A DNA stretch of 56,158 nucleotides from a virus: IMG/VR virus record IMGVR_UViG_3300042868_008634, positions 1 through 56,158 of that record; one strand, 5' to 3'. The translations under genes and the position numbers were made by a program. This document shows positions 6,378 to 13,465 of the stretch, in pieces (positions within the stretch are counted from its first letter, which is position 1; each line of letters opens with the position of its first letter). The notes beneath the pieces are model-generated. The model did not search any database, was not told the DNA's origin, and was given only the letters and a program-made list of their open reading frames with translations.

Positions 6378-8006
6378 TTATCCTTCTATAATTTGGTTGA
6401 ACCAACCTTCACTCATATTATTGATAATTACATTTGCGTTTTCAACTGTTGAAGCAAAGTTGTTTTCAAGAAGATATGATGCTACAAATTCGTATGCTTC
6501 ATATGCCTCTCTATTGAGTTGCTTTTTCTCTCTAGGAGTCAGAGCACCTCTTTGTGCTCCTCTTGCTGCCTGCTTTGCTTTTACGGCAGGGTCATCAGAC
6601 TTGTGAGCATATCCACGAAGACCATAATCAGAAGAAGTTGTCTTACGAAAATCACCTCTTTGCTTTCTGGCAAGATTTTGTCTTGCTGTTGGATTTACAC
6701 CTCTTCGACCATAAGTTGGTCTGTTTTCTAATTCAGTTGCTCTATCTGCTGCCTCTCCACCACCTGTTGATTTTGCAATTCTATTACGGATTGCTGTCTC
6801 ATCGTGGCCTCTCTTAGCCATTGCAGTTGCTTCATCAAGTTCAAACTCTTCATTATATGGTTTTCCTTTAACCTTTGCGATTGCAACTTCTTTGGGAACA
6901 CCAGAAGCAATCATTCTTGCGATTCTTACATCAGCAAAGTCATTATCACCATCTTGGTCCTGGTCTACTTTTTTCTTTGCTTCGTAAATTGATGAATAAG
7001 CATCTGCAATATCTTTAATTGTTTTAGCAGAAGGCCATTCGTAAGATGATTTTTGCGTCATTGGTTTTAGTGCTCCTGTTCCTGGAGTTGGAGTTTTAGT
7101 GGGTTTTGTATTATTTATACCAGTTGCTGGTTTTAGTGGGTATTTAGACATATCCCTTGGAGTGAATTTCTGCAAATCTGCTGCTGCACTTTTCACATCA
7201 GGAACAGCAGGAGTAGGACCAGTCGTAGGAAGATTGGTTTTTTGTGCTGCTTGAAGTGCCTTTTCTGGTGATGCACCAGATGCTCTTGCTCCTTGTGCTG
7301 CTCTTAATTCTGCAGATGTTGGTGTTCTTCTTTCAAATGAAGTATTTCCCAACTTACCGATTGCTGGTTTTGGTGCCGACGCAGCAGGAGTTGGTGAAGA
7401 TGGTTTTGGTGTTCCACTTGAAGCAGAACTTCTTGCAGCATTTTGTGCGGCAACACTTGAATAACGAGACTTCTCTGCACCACTAAAAGCACCAGCAGTA
7501 AACTTACCAGTTGCTTTATCTAATTTTCCTTCAACTCCTTTTTGTTTTGCAAGGACGGTTGAAGATGCTGCTGGTCTTGGTGGAGGTGTTGAACCTGACC
7601 CTGCTGGTCTTGGTGGAGGTGTTGAACCTGACCCTGCTGGTCTTGGTGGAGGTGTTGAACCTGAACCTGCTGCTGGTCTTGGGGTAGGTTTATTTCTCCC
7701 TTCTTCTTTATTTAATCTATCTGCCAGAGATAGTGCTTCTGGAGTTTTAGTGTAAATTGTTTTATATTTACCATCTCTCAGCACTACACCCATATCTCTT
7801 CTTTGGTTTGTTGCATCAATCGTTCTTTGTGCTTCTTTTTCTTTTCTCACTCTATCCCGCATTGCTTTCATAGAAGAAGATGAACCAGGAAAAGATTGTG
7901 GCAATCCAAGTGAATCCACAATACCCTCATCAAGTTGCTCCACATCTTGAGAATAATAAACTTCCTCATATAAGTTTGCTAAAGCACCCAAGTCCTGCTT
8001 ATTCAT
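6378..8006 (-). CDS. Putative virion-associated protein (542 aa) with PRPAGSGSTPP repeats
   Basis: I start it at the ATG 8004-8006 (MNKQDLGALANLYEEVYYSQ); the longer frame needs a TTG. The N-terminal helix ends in QLDEG, an LxE-G site like those cut by T4 prohead protease gp21. A long low-complexity, Pro/Ala/Ser-rich and basic middle follows, with three 11-residue repeats of the PRPAGSGSTPP type. Near residue 350 is KKKVDQDQDGDNDFADVRIA, an EF-hand-like acidic loop. The last 38 residues (ASYLLENNFASTVENANVII, NMSEGWFNQIIEG) match a module in two other window proteins. A late promoter precedes it. It is probably packaged or head-associated (inference); no enzyme motif is visible. Confidence 0.6.
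   Translation of the reverse strand: MNKQDLGALANLYEEVYYSQDVEQLDEGIVDSLGLPQSFPGSSSSMKAMRDRVRKEKEAQRTIDATNQRRDMGVVLRDGKYKTIYTKTPEALSLADRLNKEEGRNKPTPRPAAGSGSTPPPRPAGSGSTPPPRPAGSGSTPPPRPAASSTVLAKQKGVEGKLDKATGKFTAGAFSGAEKSRYSSVAAQNAARSSASSGTPKPSSPTPAASAPKPAIGKLGNTSFERRTPTSAELRAAQGARASGASPEKALQAAQKTNLPTTGPTPAVPDVKSAAADLQKFTPRDMSKYPLKPATGINNTKPTKTPTPGTGALKPMTQKSSYEWPSAKTIKDIADAYSSIYEAKKKVDQDQDGDNDFADVRIARMIASGVPKEVAIAKVKGKPYNEEFELDEATAMAKRGHDETAIRNRIAKSTGGGEAADRATELENRPTYGRRGVNPTARQNLARKQRGDFRKTTSSDYGLRGYAHKSDDPAVKAKQAARGAQRGALTPREKKQLNREAYEAYEFVASYLLENNFASTVENANVIINNMSEGWFNQIIEG
7571..7682. repeat. 33-bp tandem repeat, three copies
   Basis: Three near-identical 33-base units inside the 542-aa gene, encoding the PRPAGSGSTPP repeat. 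Nearly identical at the DNA level, so copy number probably changes by slippage or recombination. Confidence 0.8.
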
Positions 8007-8036
8007 TTTTAGCAATAAAAAGTATTTTTATATACT

Positions 8037-8044
8037 TATTTATT
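8037..8044 (-). promoter_or_regulatory. Late promoter AATAAATA
   Basis: Matches NATAAATA 31 bases before the 542-aa gene and overlaps the stop of the gene upstream. A 6-base hairpin (AAGTAT / ATACTT, 8020-8037) sits between it and the start codon. Confidence 0.5.
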
Positions 8045-9428
8045 ATTTGATAAATTGCTTCCAATACTCATAGGAAGTCATTTCTTCGTTCTTAGTTGCT
8101 TGATAAGAACGAACTCTTGATTCACCATTTTTATCTGGTGCAACCATATGAGTTTTTATTTTCTTTGATGTTGGTGCTTCTTTCTTCTCTTTCTCAAATG
8201 CTTTATGAACTTTTGCGGCATCATCATACATATGAATACTCTTAGCACCACTTTGCTTTGCTACTGCATTCGCAACATCAACTTTCTTCTTACCAATATC
8301 ACCACCTTTCATCCCACCAGTATAGTGAATCTTTGACTTATCTACATCAACACCGTACTTTTTCAAATGTCCTTGAAATTCACTTGGTTTATCAAACTTA
8401 GAACGAGCAGTAATAAGATGAACATTTTGTCCTCTTGCCTGTTTTCTCTTAATGTCCTTAATTACTTTCTTATTTGGACTTGAAGTTTCCTTGAACTTCT
8501 TAGCACTTTGAAACTCACTGAAATCATATGAGTGTCCTTTTTCCAACTTATGAGTATTGAACTCTTGGTTGCTTAAACTCTTAACTCTCTTTCCAGATTC
8601 ATCTTTGACGTGAACCTGAACATTTGGTTTGCCCTTCTTTCCGTGCCCAAATAGGGTCTCATCCACATCATATGCGTGAACTGTTCTTTTTGGTCTAGTT
8701 CCTCTTGCCTTCTCTTCAATATACTCTTCAAGAATTGCCGCAGTAAACTCTTCACTGATATGCTCAAACATCACTTCTGCTGCTTCATAACTTTCTGCAA
8801 AATCAGCATCAACTAAAGTTTCAATTACATAATTATAAATGTTTTCTGTTTCTTCTCTTTGTGCTGCATAATAAGCACCAAGTGCTCTCTTAATTCTTTG
8901 CTTCTTACTATCACCTTTGAAGGTTTTGCTCTTTGAATGAACGAAATCACTAATTGTTTTACTGACATCAGCACCTACGTCAATTTTTTCATTTACATAT
9001 TCCTCTTTGTAACCTTTTGCTGCAGAACTCCAATAGTCACCCCAAGATGCTTTATTTGCTTTTGCTTCTTCTGGTGATGATGGTTTAAATGTTCCACTAG
9101 TTTTACGAATAGAACCTTGTGGTTTTCTTACTTTTTTCTTAGTTCTTGCTTTTGCTGCCAAAGATTCAATTTCTTCCTTTGATGGTGGTTTATCCTGAAT
9201 TTTTTTTGTTACTGGATTCCAGTGTGCTTCATTTACTTCAACTTCTTCTTTCTTTACTGACGCAACAAAACCAGGAAGTTGTGGTCCTGCTTTCTTTGCT
9301 CTTGCTGCTCTTCTACGAGCAATTTCAGCATCTGCCTTATTTGCAAATTCTTTTTGTCCCGCAATATCTGGATGTTCTGCTGCAACACCTTCAGTATAAA
9401 AACTTTTATATGAATTTCTTAAAGACAT
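8043..9428 (-). CDS. HAD-like phosphatase domain protein, putative virion cargo (461 aa)
   Basis: The C-terminal half is a HAD-superfamily phosphohydrolase: motif I YDVDETLFG with aspartates at residues 254 and 256, motif II LITARS near 340, a conserved lysine region, and motif III IHMYDDAAK near 408. This is the layout of polynucleotide-kinase-type 3'-phosphatases and related enzymes, but the substrate cannot be read. The N-terminal half is basic and Ala/Lys-rich. Residues 200-240 (VIETLVDADFAESYEAAEVM, ISEEFTAAILEEYIEE) match the C-terminal module of the 542-aa and 202-aa proteins. The N-terminus SYKSFYTEGVAA could be a capsid-targeting and cleavage site. A late promoter and a terminator lie directly upstream. 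Confidence 0.7.
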   Translation of the reverse strand: MSLRNSYKSFYTEGVAAEHPDIAGQKEFANKADAEIARRRAARAKKAGPQLPGFVASVKKEEVEVNEAHWNPVTKKIQDKPPSKEEIESLAAKARTKKKVRKPQGSIRKTSGTFKPSSPEEAKANKASWGDYWSSAAKGYKEEYVNEKIDVGADVSKTISDFVHSKSKTFKGDSKKQRIKRALGAYYAAQREETENIYNYVIETLVDADFAESYEAAEVMFEHISEEFTAAILEEYIEEKARGTRPKRTVHAYDVDETLFGHGKKGKPNVQVHVKDESGKRVKSLSNQEFNTHKLEKGHSYDFSEFQSAKKFKETSSPNKKVIKDIKRKQARGQNVHLITARSKFDKPSEFQGHLKKYGVDVDKSKIHYTGGMKGGDIGKKKVDVANAVAKQSGAKSIHMYDDAAKVHKAFEKEKKEAPTSKKIKTHMVAPDKNGESRVRSYQATKNEEMTSYEYWKQFIK

Positions 9429-9448
9429 CTTTTTAGACTGTTTTTAGT

Positions 9449-9456
9449 TATTTATA
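9449..9456 (-). promoter_or_regulatory. T4-type late promoter TATAAATA
   Basis: Exact match 21 bases before the HAD-domain gene. It overlaps the T run of the terminator at 9461-9485. Confidence 0.7.
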
Positions 9457-9460
9457 AAAA

Positions 9461-9485
9461 AATAGGAGGGGCAATGCCCCTCCTA
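9461..9485 (-). terminator. Strong terminator after the small early genes
   Basis: Stem ATAGGAGGGGC / GCCCCTCCTAT with a 3-base loop, followed by seven T on the minus strand. It ends the riboswitch-led small-gene operon. Confidence 0.9.
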
Positions 9486-9490
9486 TCAAT

Positions 9491-9583
9491 TTACTTTTTA
9501 ATCATCACTATTTTAGCTTGGTGACGACGATTTTCTTTTTGTTTTTGTTCTTTAATAAGTTGAAGGACATTAATTTTTTTCAT
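9491..9583 (-). CDS. Small basic peptide (30 aa)
   Basis: A 30-residue, strongly basic helical peptide starting MKKINVLQLIKEQKQKENRR. GGGGGA lies 9 bases before the ATG, and the start overlaps the stop of the previous gene as ATGA. It ends just before the terminator. Function unknown; the clear coupling and terminator placement support translation. Confidence 0.5.
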   Translation of the reverse strand: MKKINVLQLIKEQKQKENRRHQAKIVMIKK

Positions 9584-9744
9584 TTGATTGTTTCCCCCGA
9601 CTTCTGCATAGAAAGTTTGTTTCCATTTTCATCAACATAAAACATAGTACCACGATAAATTTCTACTCTTGGTTCACATTTAAATGTTTGATTGGGACGG
9701 TTTGTAGTGTCATATTCAACACCACGGTATACAACTTTTGACAT
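9580..9744 (-). CDS. DUF4278-like small protein (54 aa)
   Basis: A 54-residue protein starting MSKVVYRGVEYDTTNRPNQ and containing EIYRGTMFYV. The duplicated YRG pattern resembles the small cyanobacterial DUF4278 proteins, suggesting host origin. AGGAG is well placed 8 bases before the ATG. It is the second gene of the riboswitch-led operon. Function unknown. Confidence 0.6.
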   Translation of the reverse strand: MSKVVYRGVEYDTTNRPNQTFKCEPRVEIYRGTMFYVDENGNKLSMQKSGETIK

Positions 9745-9782
9745 TAGGTTTCTCCTTAGTTTTTAGGTTAAAGAGCGTTCCT

Positions 9783-9935
9783 TCAGTCGGCTTTTGCGTC
9801 TATTTTACACGTCTTTGGTGAGATTTGTTTAATCTCCCAAATTAAATCATTCTTTGCTTGTTTAGGAATGTCTTGTTTATGAACTCTTCCTACAATCAAT
9901 TGTGCTTGTAAGCAAGATAGAATGAGTGCTTCCAT
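9783..9935 (-). CDS. Riboswitch-associated short peptide (50 aa)
   Basis: A 50-residue peptide starting MEALILSCLQAQLIVGRVHK and ending KTCKIDAKAD. It follows the glutamine-type riboswitch at once, as expected for the Downstream-peptide motif, whose name comes from short ORFs of 17-100 residues in marine cyanobacteria and a cyanophage. The start codon lies right after a second copy of AACGTTCATCT, and the stop codon lies inside a second copy of the 3' aptamer element. The N-terminus is hydrophobic enough to be a weak signal. Function unknown. Confidence 0.65.
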   Translation of the reverse strand: MEALILSCLQAQLIVGRVHKQDIPKQAKNDLIWEIKQISPKTCKIDAKAD

Positions 9936-10006
9936 AGATGAACGTTCCGTTCCGAGTCGGCTTACTTCCGTCTACATTCGCAATTCGCAAATAGCAGATG
10001 AACGTT
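9936..10006 (-). ncRNA. Glutamine-type riboswitch (glnA / Downstream-peptide class)
   Basis: On the minus strand: AACGTTC (closing P1 with GAACGTT), then ATCTGC...GTAGAC forming P2 with inner AUU/AAU pairs, then the conserved GACGGAAGTAAG, then a CCG-ACT-CGG hairpin and GGAACG. These elements match the consensus I know for the glutamine-binding glnA/Downstream-peptide RNAs (CGUUCA, GACGGAAGUAGG, CCGAAGGAACG). It sits between a sigma-70 promoter and a short ORF. Ligand binding is inferred from class. Confidence 0.7.
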
Positions 10007-10014
10007 AGGGACTT

Positions 10015-10044
10015 ATTATATTCCCTTGTACGTTATATAGTCAA
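10015..10044 (-). promoter_or_regulatory. Sigma-70-like early promoter for the riboswitch operon
   Basis: TTGACT (10039-10044), 18-base spacer, perfect TATAAT (10015-10020). Transcription would begin at about 10008, at the 5' edge of the riboswitch. Confidence 0.7.
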
Positions 10045-10070
10045 TTTTTTTTGTTATTTTTGTTACAATT

Positions 10071-11201
10071 TTAGAGTTTAAATCCACTAAAAGAATCTTT
10101 TGTAATATCCTGCTTAATGCCACCAACCACATAAGATTCTACTTCCGTTTCCTGTGGAGCAACTTGAAGTCCCTTAGAGGAAATCCAATGTTCAGTCCAA
10201 GGAAGTGGATTATTCTTTGCAGAAATATCATAGAGTGGTTTGAGTCCAATTGCCTTCATTCTACGGTTTGCAATCCATTCAACATAACTCCAAAGAAGTT
10301 TGTCGTTTAGACCAATCATAGAACCATCTTTGAACAGATACTCTGCCCACCTCTTTTCCTCATTTACACAATTCTCAAAGGCACCTCTTACCCATTCCTC
10401 TTCTTCTTTAGCAATTTGTTGCATTTCTGAATCATCCCCTTCACGCCACTTATTGAGGATGTTTTGAGTAATAACAAGGTGCTGATTTTCGTCTCTTGCG
10501 ATGAGAGAGATAATTTTAGCGGATCCTTCCATAAGTTTGAGTTCACCAAACGCAAAACTGCAAGCGAACGAGACATAAAACCTGATACCTTCGAGAATGT
10601 TGACATTGGCAATTGCCCTATAAAGTTTTCTCTTTAATTCAATTCTACTTTCTTTTGCATATCCAGCACCCTCTTGTGCAAAAATCCAATCATTAGATGT
10701 TCCATATTGTTGTGCAGAATTAATAAAATCATCATAAGCTCCTGTGACTGAGGATGCTCTTTCTAAAATTTTATCATTATTCAAGATGGAATCAAATACT
10801 TCAGAGGGGTCTGGATAAACATTCTTAATGATGTAAGTATAAGAACGACTATGAATCATTTCCATAAATTCCCACACAGTCATACAAGCTTCCAATTCAG
10901 GAAGAGAGCAATAAGGAATAAATGCCATTCCAGGACCACGACCCTGAACTGAATCTAAAAGAATTTGATATTTTAAATTAGAAGTAAAGATGTGCTTTTG
11001 TTCTGGACGAAGAGTTTGATAATCAGCACGATCCTTCTGTAAAGAAACTTCTTCTGGTCTCCAGAAATATCCCAACTGTTGTTGAGTTAATTTATCAAAG
11101 ACTGGATACTTATATGAATCGTACCTTTGAACTCCAAGTGGAGATCCAAAAAACATTGGTTGTTTTTTGGAGTCTACGTAAGAAGTATTAAATACTGTCA
11201 T
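10071..11201 (-). CDS. nrdB: Ribonucleotide reductase class Ia, beta subunit (R2)
   Basis: A 376-residue di-iron subunit that makes the tyrosyl radical for dNTP synthesis. Seen in order: PEQKHIFTSNL, SLPELEACMTVWEFMEMIHS (metal ligands) followed by RSYTYI holding the radical-type tyrosine, and ARDENQHLVI with the second-half Glu/His ligands. I start it at the ATG 11199-11201 (MTVFNTSYVDS); the longer frame starts with GTG inside the nrdA tail. It follows the C-terminal half of nrdA by 28 bases, and both act in the same enzyme. The C-terminal tail contains the residues expected to dock onto NrdA. Confidence 0.95.
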   Translation of the reverse strand: MTVFNTSYVDSKKQPMFFGSPLGVQRYDSYKYPVFDKLTQQQLGYFWRPEEVSLQKDRADYQTLRPEQKHIFTSNLKYQILLDSVQGRGPGMAFIPYCSLPELEACMTVWEFMEMIHSRSYTYIIKNVYPDPSEVFDSILNNDKILERASSVTGAYDDFINSAQQYGTSNDWIFAQEGAGYAKESRIELKRKLYRAIANVNILEGIRFYVSFACSFAFGELKLMEGSAKIISLIARDENQHLVITQNILNKWREGDDSEMQQIAKEEEEWVRGAFENCVNEEKRWAEYLFKDGSMIGLNDKLLWSYVEWIANRRMKAIGLKPLYDISAKNNPLPWTEHWISSKGLQVAPQETEVESYVVGGIKQDITKDSFSGFKL

Positions 11202-11229
11202 TCCCTGTATTTCTTTTTTTGAATTAACT

Positions 11230-12327
11230 CTAAATTTTACAACTGTCACAATCTTCTTCTCCTTTTAAACTTAAAATTTCCTCAATTAAATCATTAACAC
11301 CTTTAGATGATTCTTTAATTTCATCAGTCTTATTATCATATGTATTTTGATAATAAGATGTTTTCCAACCATACTTATATGTATTAAGAAGGTCTTGTGC
11401 CATCACTGACACAGGAACTTCATTATTTTCATAATTCTCTGGATTATAGGACCAGTTTCCAGAAATTGCTTGATCAAAGAATTTCTGCATAACTGCAACA
11501 ATATTAATATACCCAATATTGTTAGGCATATCCCACAAAAGCGTATAGTTATTTTTAAGAGTTCCATACTGGGGAACAATTTGTTTAAGTGGTCCCTTTT
11601 TACTTTTTTTAACTGACAAGAATCCCCTGGGTGGTTCAATTCCATTTGTTGCATTTGACACAACGGAACTGCTCTCCGATGGCATTTGTGCGGACAATGT
11701 TGAATGTCGTAAACCATATGCCTGAATGTTGGCACGTAAAGTTTCCCAATCATGTTGATATGGAATGGAGGAAAGTTCGTCTACATCTTTCTTGTAGGTG
11801 TCAATTGGAAGAATTCCCTGTGAATATTTAGTTTTGTTAAAATATTTACATGCCCCTTTCTCTTTAGCAATTTGGTTAGATGACTTCAAAAGAAAATATT
11901 GGAATGATTCAGAAAGACCATGAACAGCATCCCATGCCTCCTGTGAGTCATACTTATACCCAAGTTTAGCAAGATAGTGTGCAAGACCAATAAAACCTAT
12001 TCCAAGAGACCTACGTGCCTTGGTTGAGATCTCTGCTGCTTCAACTGGATAGTTTTGATAATCAATCAGTTCCTCCAGTCCTCTAACTGAAAGATCACAA
12101 AGTTCTTCAAACTCTTCATCAGATTTTACTTTACCTACATTAATTGCAGAAAGAATACACAAAGCAATTTCACCTTCAGGATCATCAATGTGTTGCAGAG
12201 GAGCAGTAGGAAGTGTAATTTCCTGACAATTATGGACCAGAATATCATTTGCGAAGAAGTTATGTGTTCCTTCTACAGTAATATCATAGACTGGGATTTC
12301 TTCTTCAAGATATTCAATCTTTAGCAT
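11230..12327 (-). CDS. nrdA: Split-intein C-part fused to C-terminal half of NrdA
   Basis: A 365-residue fusion. Residues 1-33 (MLKIEYLEEEIPVYDITVEG ... NFFANDILVHN) are an intein C-part with block F and the terminal His-Asn. The C-extein follows at Cys34: CQEITLPTAPLQHID, then GEIALCILSAINVG with the redox cysteine, ATNGIEPPRGF, and the C-terminal thiol pair CDSCKI. Aligned from memory with E. coli NrdA, Cys34 is the radical cysteine C439. AGGAG lies 8 bases before its ATG, inside the endonuclease gene, so it is translated on its own. Protein trans-splicing with the upstream half would give a NrdA of about 766 residues, the normal length. Confidence 0.92.
   Translation of the reverse strand: MLKIEYLEEEIPVYDITVEGTHNFFANDILVHNCQEITLPTAPLQHIDDPEGEIALCILSAINVGKVKSDEEFEELCDLSVRGLEELIDYQNYPVEAAEISTKARRSLGIGFIGLAHYLAKLGYKYDSQEAWDAVHGLSESFQYFLLKSSNQIAKEKGACKYFNKTKYSQGILPIDTYKKDVDELSSIPYQHDWETLRANIQAYGLRHSTLSAQMPSESSSVVSNATNGIEPPRGFLSVKKSKKGPLKQIVPQYGTLKNNYTLLWDMPNNIGYINIVAVMQKFFDQAISGNWSYNPENYENNEVPVSVMAQDLLNTYKYGWKTSYYQNTYDNKTDEIKESSKGVNDLIEEILSLKGEEDCDSCKI
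12229..12327 (-). other. IntC of split NrdA intein
   Basis: 33 codons encoding intein blocks F and G, ending VHN just before TGT for the +1 cysteine (12226-12228). Confidence 0.9.
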
Positions 12328-12992
12328 TTTTTTCTCCTGTTTTGTTCTAAAAGTTGTTTAGCAAGTGTTCTTTGAGTTTCGTCTCTATAATAAGGATTAT
12401 ACACCAATCCAGTTTGTTCTTCAATAGATTTATAAAAGTTTTTATGTTTCCCACCAAATCTATTTTTAGAAAAATGTTTTGGAAACTTAATATTCAATTC
12501 ATTAATAGCAAACTCAACTATTCTTTGTCTTCCACCAATAAATCCATATTTTTTAGCAAACTTTACACCTACTTCTATAAGTTCCTCATCAGTGTATCCA
12601 GAATAGTTTGGATTATTATAACCAGTAGTTCTTATGGAAATACCATTTCTCCACTCTTCCTGAACCTCCTGTGAGCATCTTGGAAGCATCCATCCACCAG
12701 TTCCTCCTGAAGTGGCATTATAACCTTTAGTATCACTTTCAAAGAGTTTAATGAAGTGAGTTTCCTTTTCATTAATAAAGTTTTCATCTTCAGTTTGGTA
12801 AGTTTCAATCACAGATAAGTCCCAACAATTTTCCCCATATTTTCTAATAGAAGAATGAAATCTAAATTTAGAACCATTTCTTGCTGATGATAAATGACGA
12901 TTCCAACGATGTTCTAATGAGTATTCAGTTTTTCCTATGTAAGATTTTCCGTTATTTTTATTGGTAATTTTATAAACAATATATGTTTTCAT
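12321..12992 (-). CDS. GIY-YIG homing endonuclease between nrdA halves
   Basis: A 223-residue protein with a clear GIY-YIG domain: TYIVYKITNKNNGKSYIGKT at residues 3-22, then RWNRHLSSARNG, and an acidic FINEKETHFIKLFES segment holding the expected catalytic glutamate, then GYNATSGGTGG. The C-terminal part (RRIVEFAINEL, HFSKNRFGGKHKNF) is a likely DNA-binding region. It lies exactly where a canonical intein would carry its endonuclease domain, but as a separate gene with its own late promoter. It overlaps the IntC start by 7 bases. It probably cuts intein-free nrdA alleles to spread the element (inference). Confidence 0.88.
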   Translation of the reverse strand: MKTYIVYKITNKNNGKSYIGKTEYSLEHRWNRHLSSARNGSKFRFHSSIRKYGENCWDLSVIETYQTEDENFINEKETHFIKLFESDTKGYNATSGGTGGWMLPRCSQEVQEEWRNGISIRTTGYNNPNYSGYTDEELIEVGVKFAKKYGFIGGRQRIVEFAINELNIKFPKHFSKNRFGGKHKNFYKSIEEQTGLVYNPYYRDETQRTLAKQLLEQNRRKKC

Positions 12993-12993
12993 T

Positions 12994-13047
12994 ATAGGAA
13001 GTGTAATCTCATAACTATTTATAAGATATGGAAATTACACTTCCTAT
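12994..13047 (-). promoter_or_regulatory. Perfect 14-bp inverted repeat enclosing a late promoter
   Basis: ATAGGAAGTGTAAT (12994-13007) and ATTACACTTCCTAT (13034-13047) are exact inverse copies. The loop holds TATAAATA at 13016-13023, and the endonuclease ATG begins one base past the repeat. Read-through RNA can fold and hide the start; RNA made from the internal late promoter lacks one arm. This layout is known for T4 intron endonucleases such as I-TevI. Confidence 0.8.
13016..13023 (-). promoter_or_regulatory. T4-type late promoter TATAAATA in hairpin loop
   Basis: Exact match 23 bases before the GIY-YIG gene. Confidence 0.7.
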
Positions 13048-13051
13048 CATA

Positions 13052-13465
13052 TTAGTTGATTACCAATTCATCAGTTTCGGTTAGGTCTTTTGCCATCACA
13101 TACCCACGATTTTTTGTGAATACTTTATGTTCTGGTGTAACTACGATACTCTTACCACTTTCTTCATCAGTAATTTTCATTACCTTTGCTTTTGGTGATG
13201 TTTCGGCAAATGCTGTAATAGGTGCCCATTCTTGTTGATTAGTTTCTGTATTATAAGAAAGAACTTCTATTTGAGGAACATCCTCACAAGGATCATTATC
13301 ACTTACTTTATAAGACATAACTCCAATTTCTCTGGAACTAATATATTCATCCAGATCTCCAATCTCAATTTCTTCTTCATAAACTTTCCAATCATAAATC
13401 TCTCCAATATCATCATATATTGCTTTTGGGTATTTGATTTTAATCTTTGTATCACCAGCAACACA
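13052..13465 (-). other. IntN of split NrdA intein
   Basis: 137 codons plus stop. TGT for Cys1 is at 13463-13465, directly after AGT AAT CTT (SNL) of the extein. It closely resembles NrdA split inteins reported from marine metagenomes (fractured genes), by my recollection of their sequence pattern. Confidence 0.9.
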
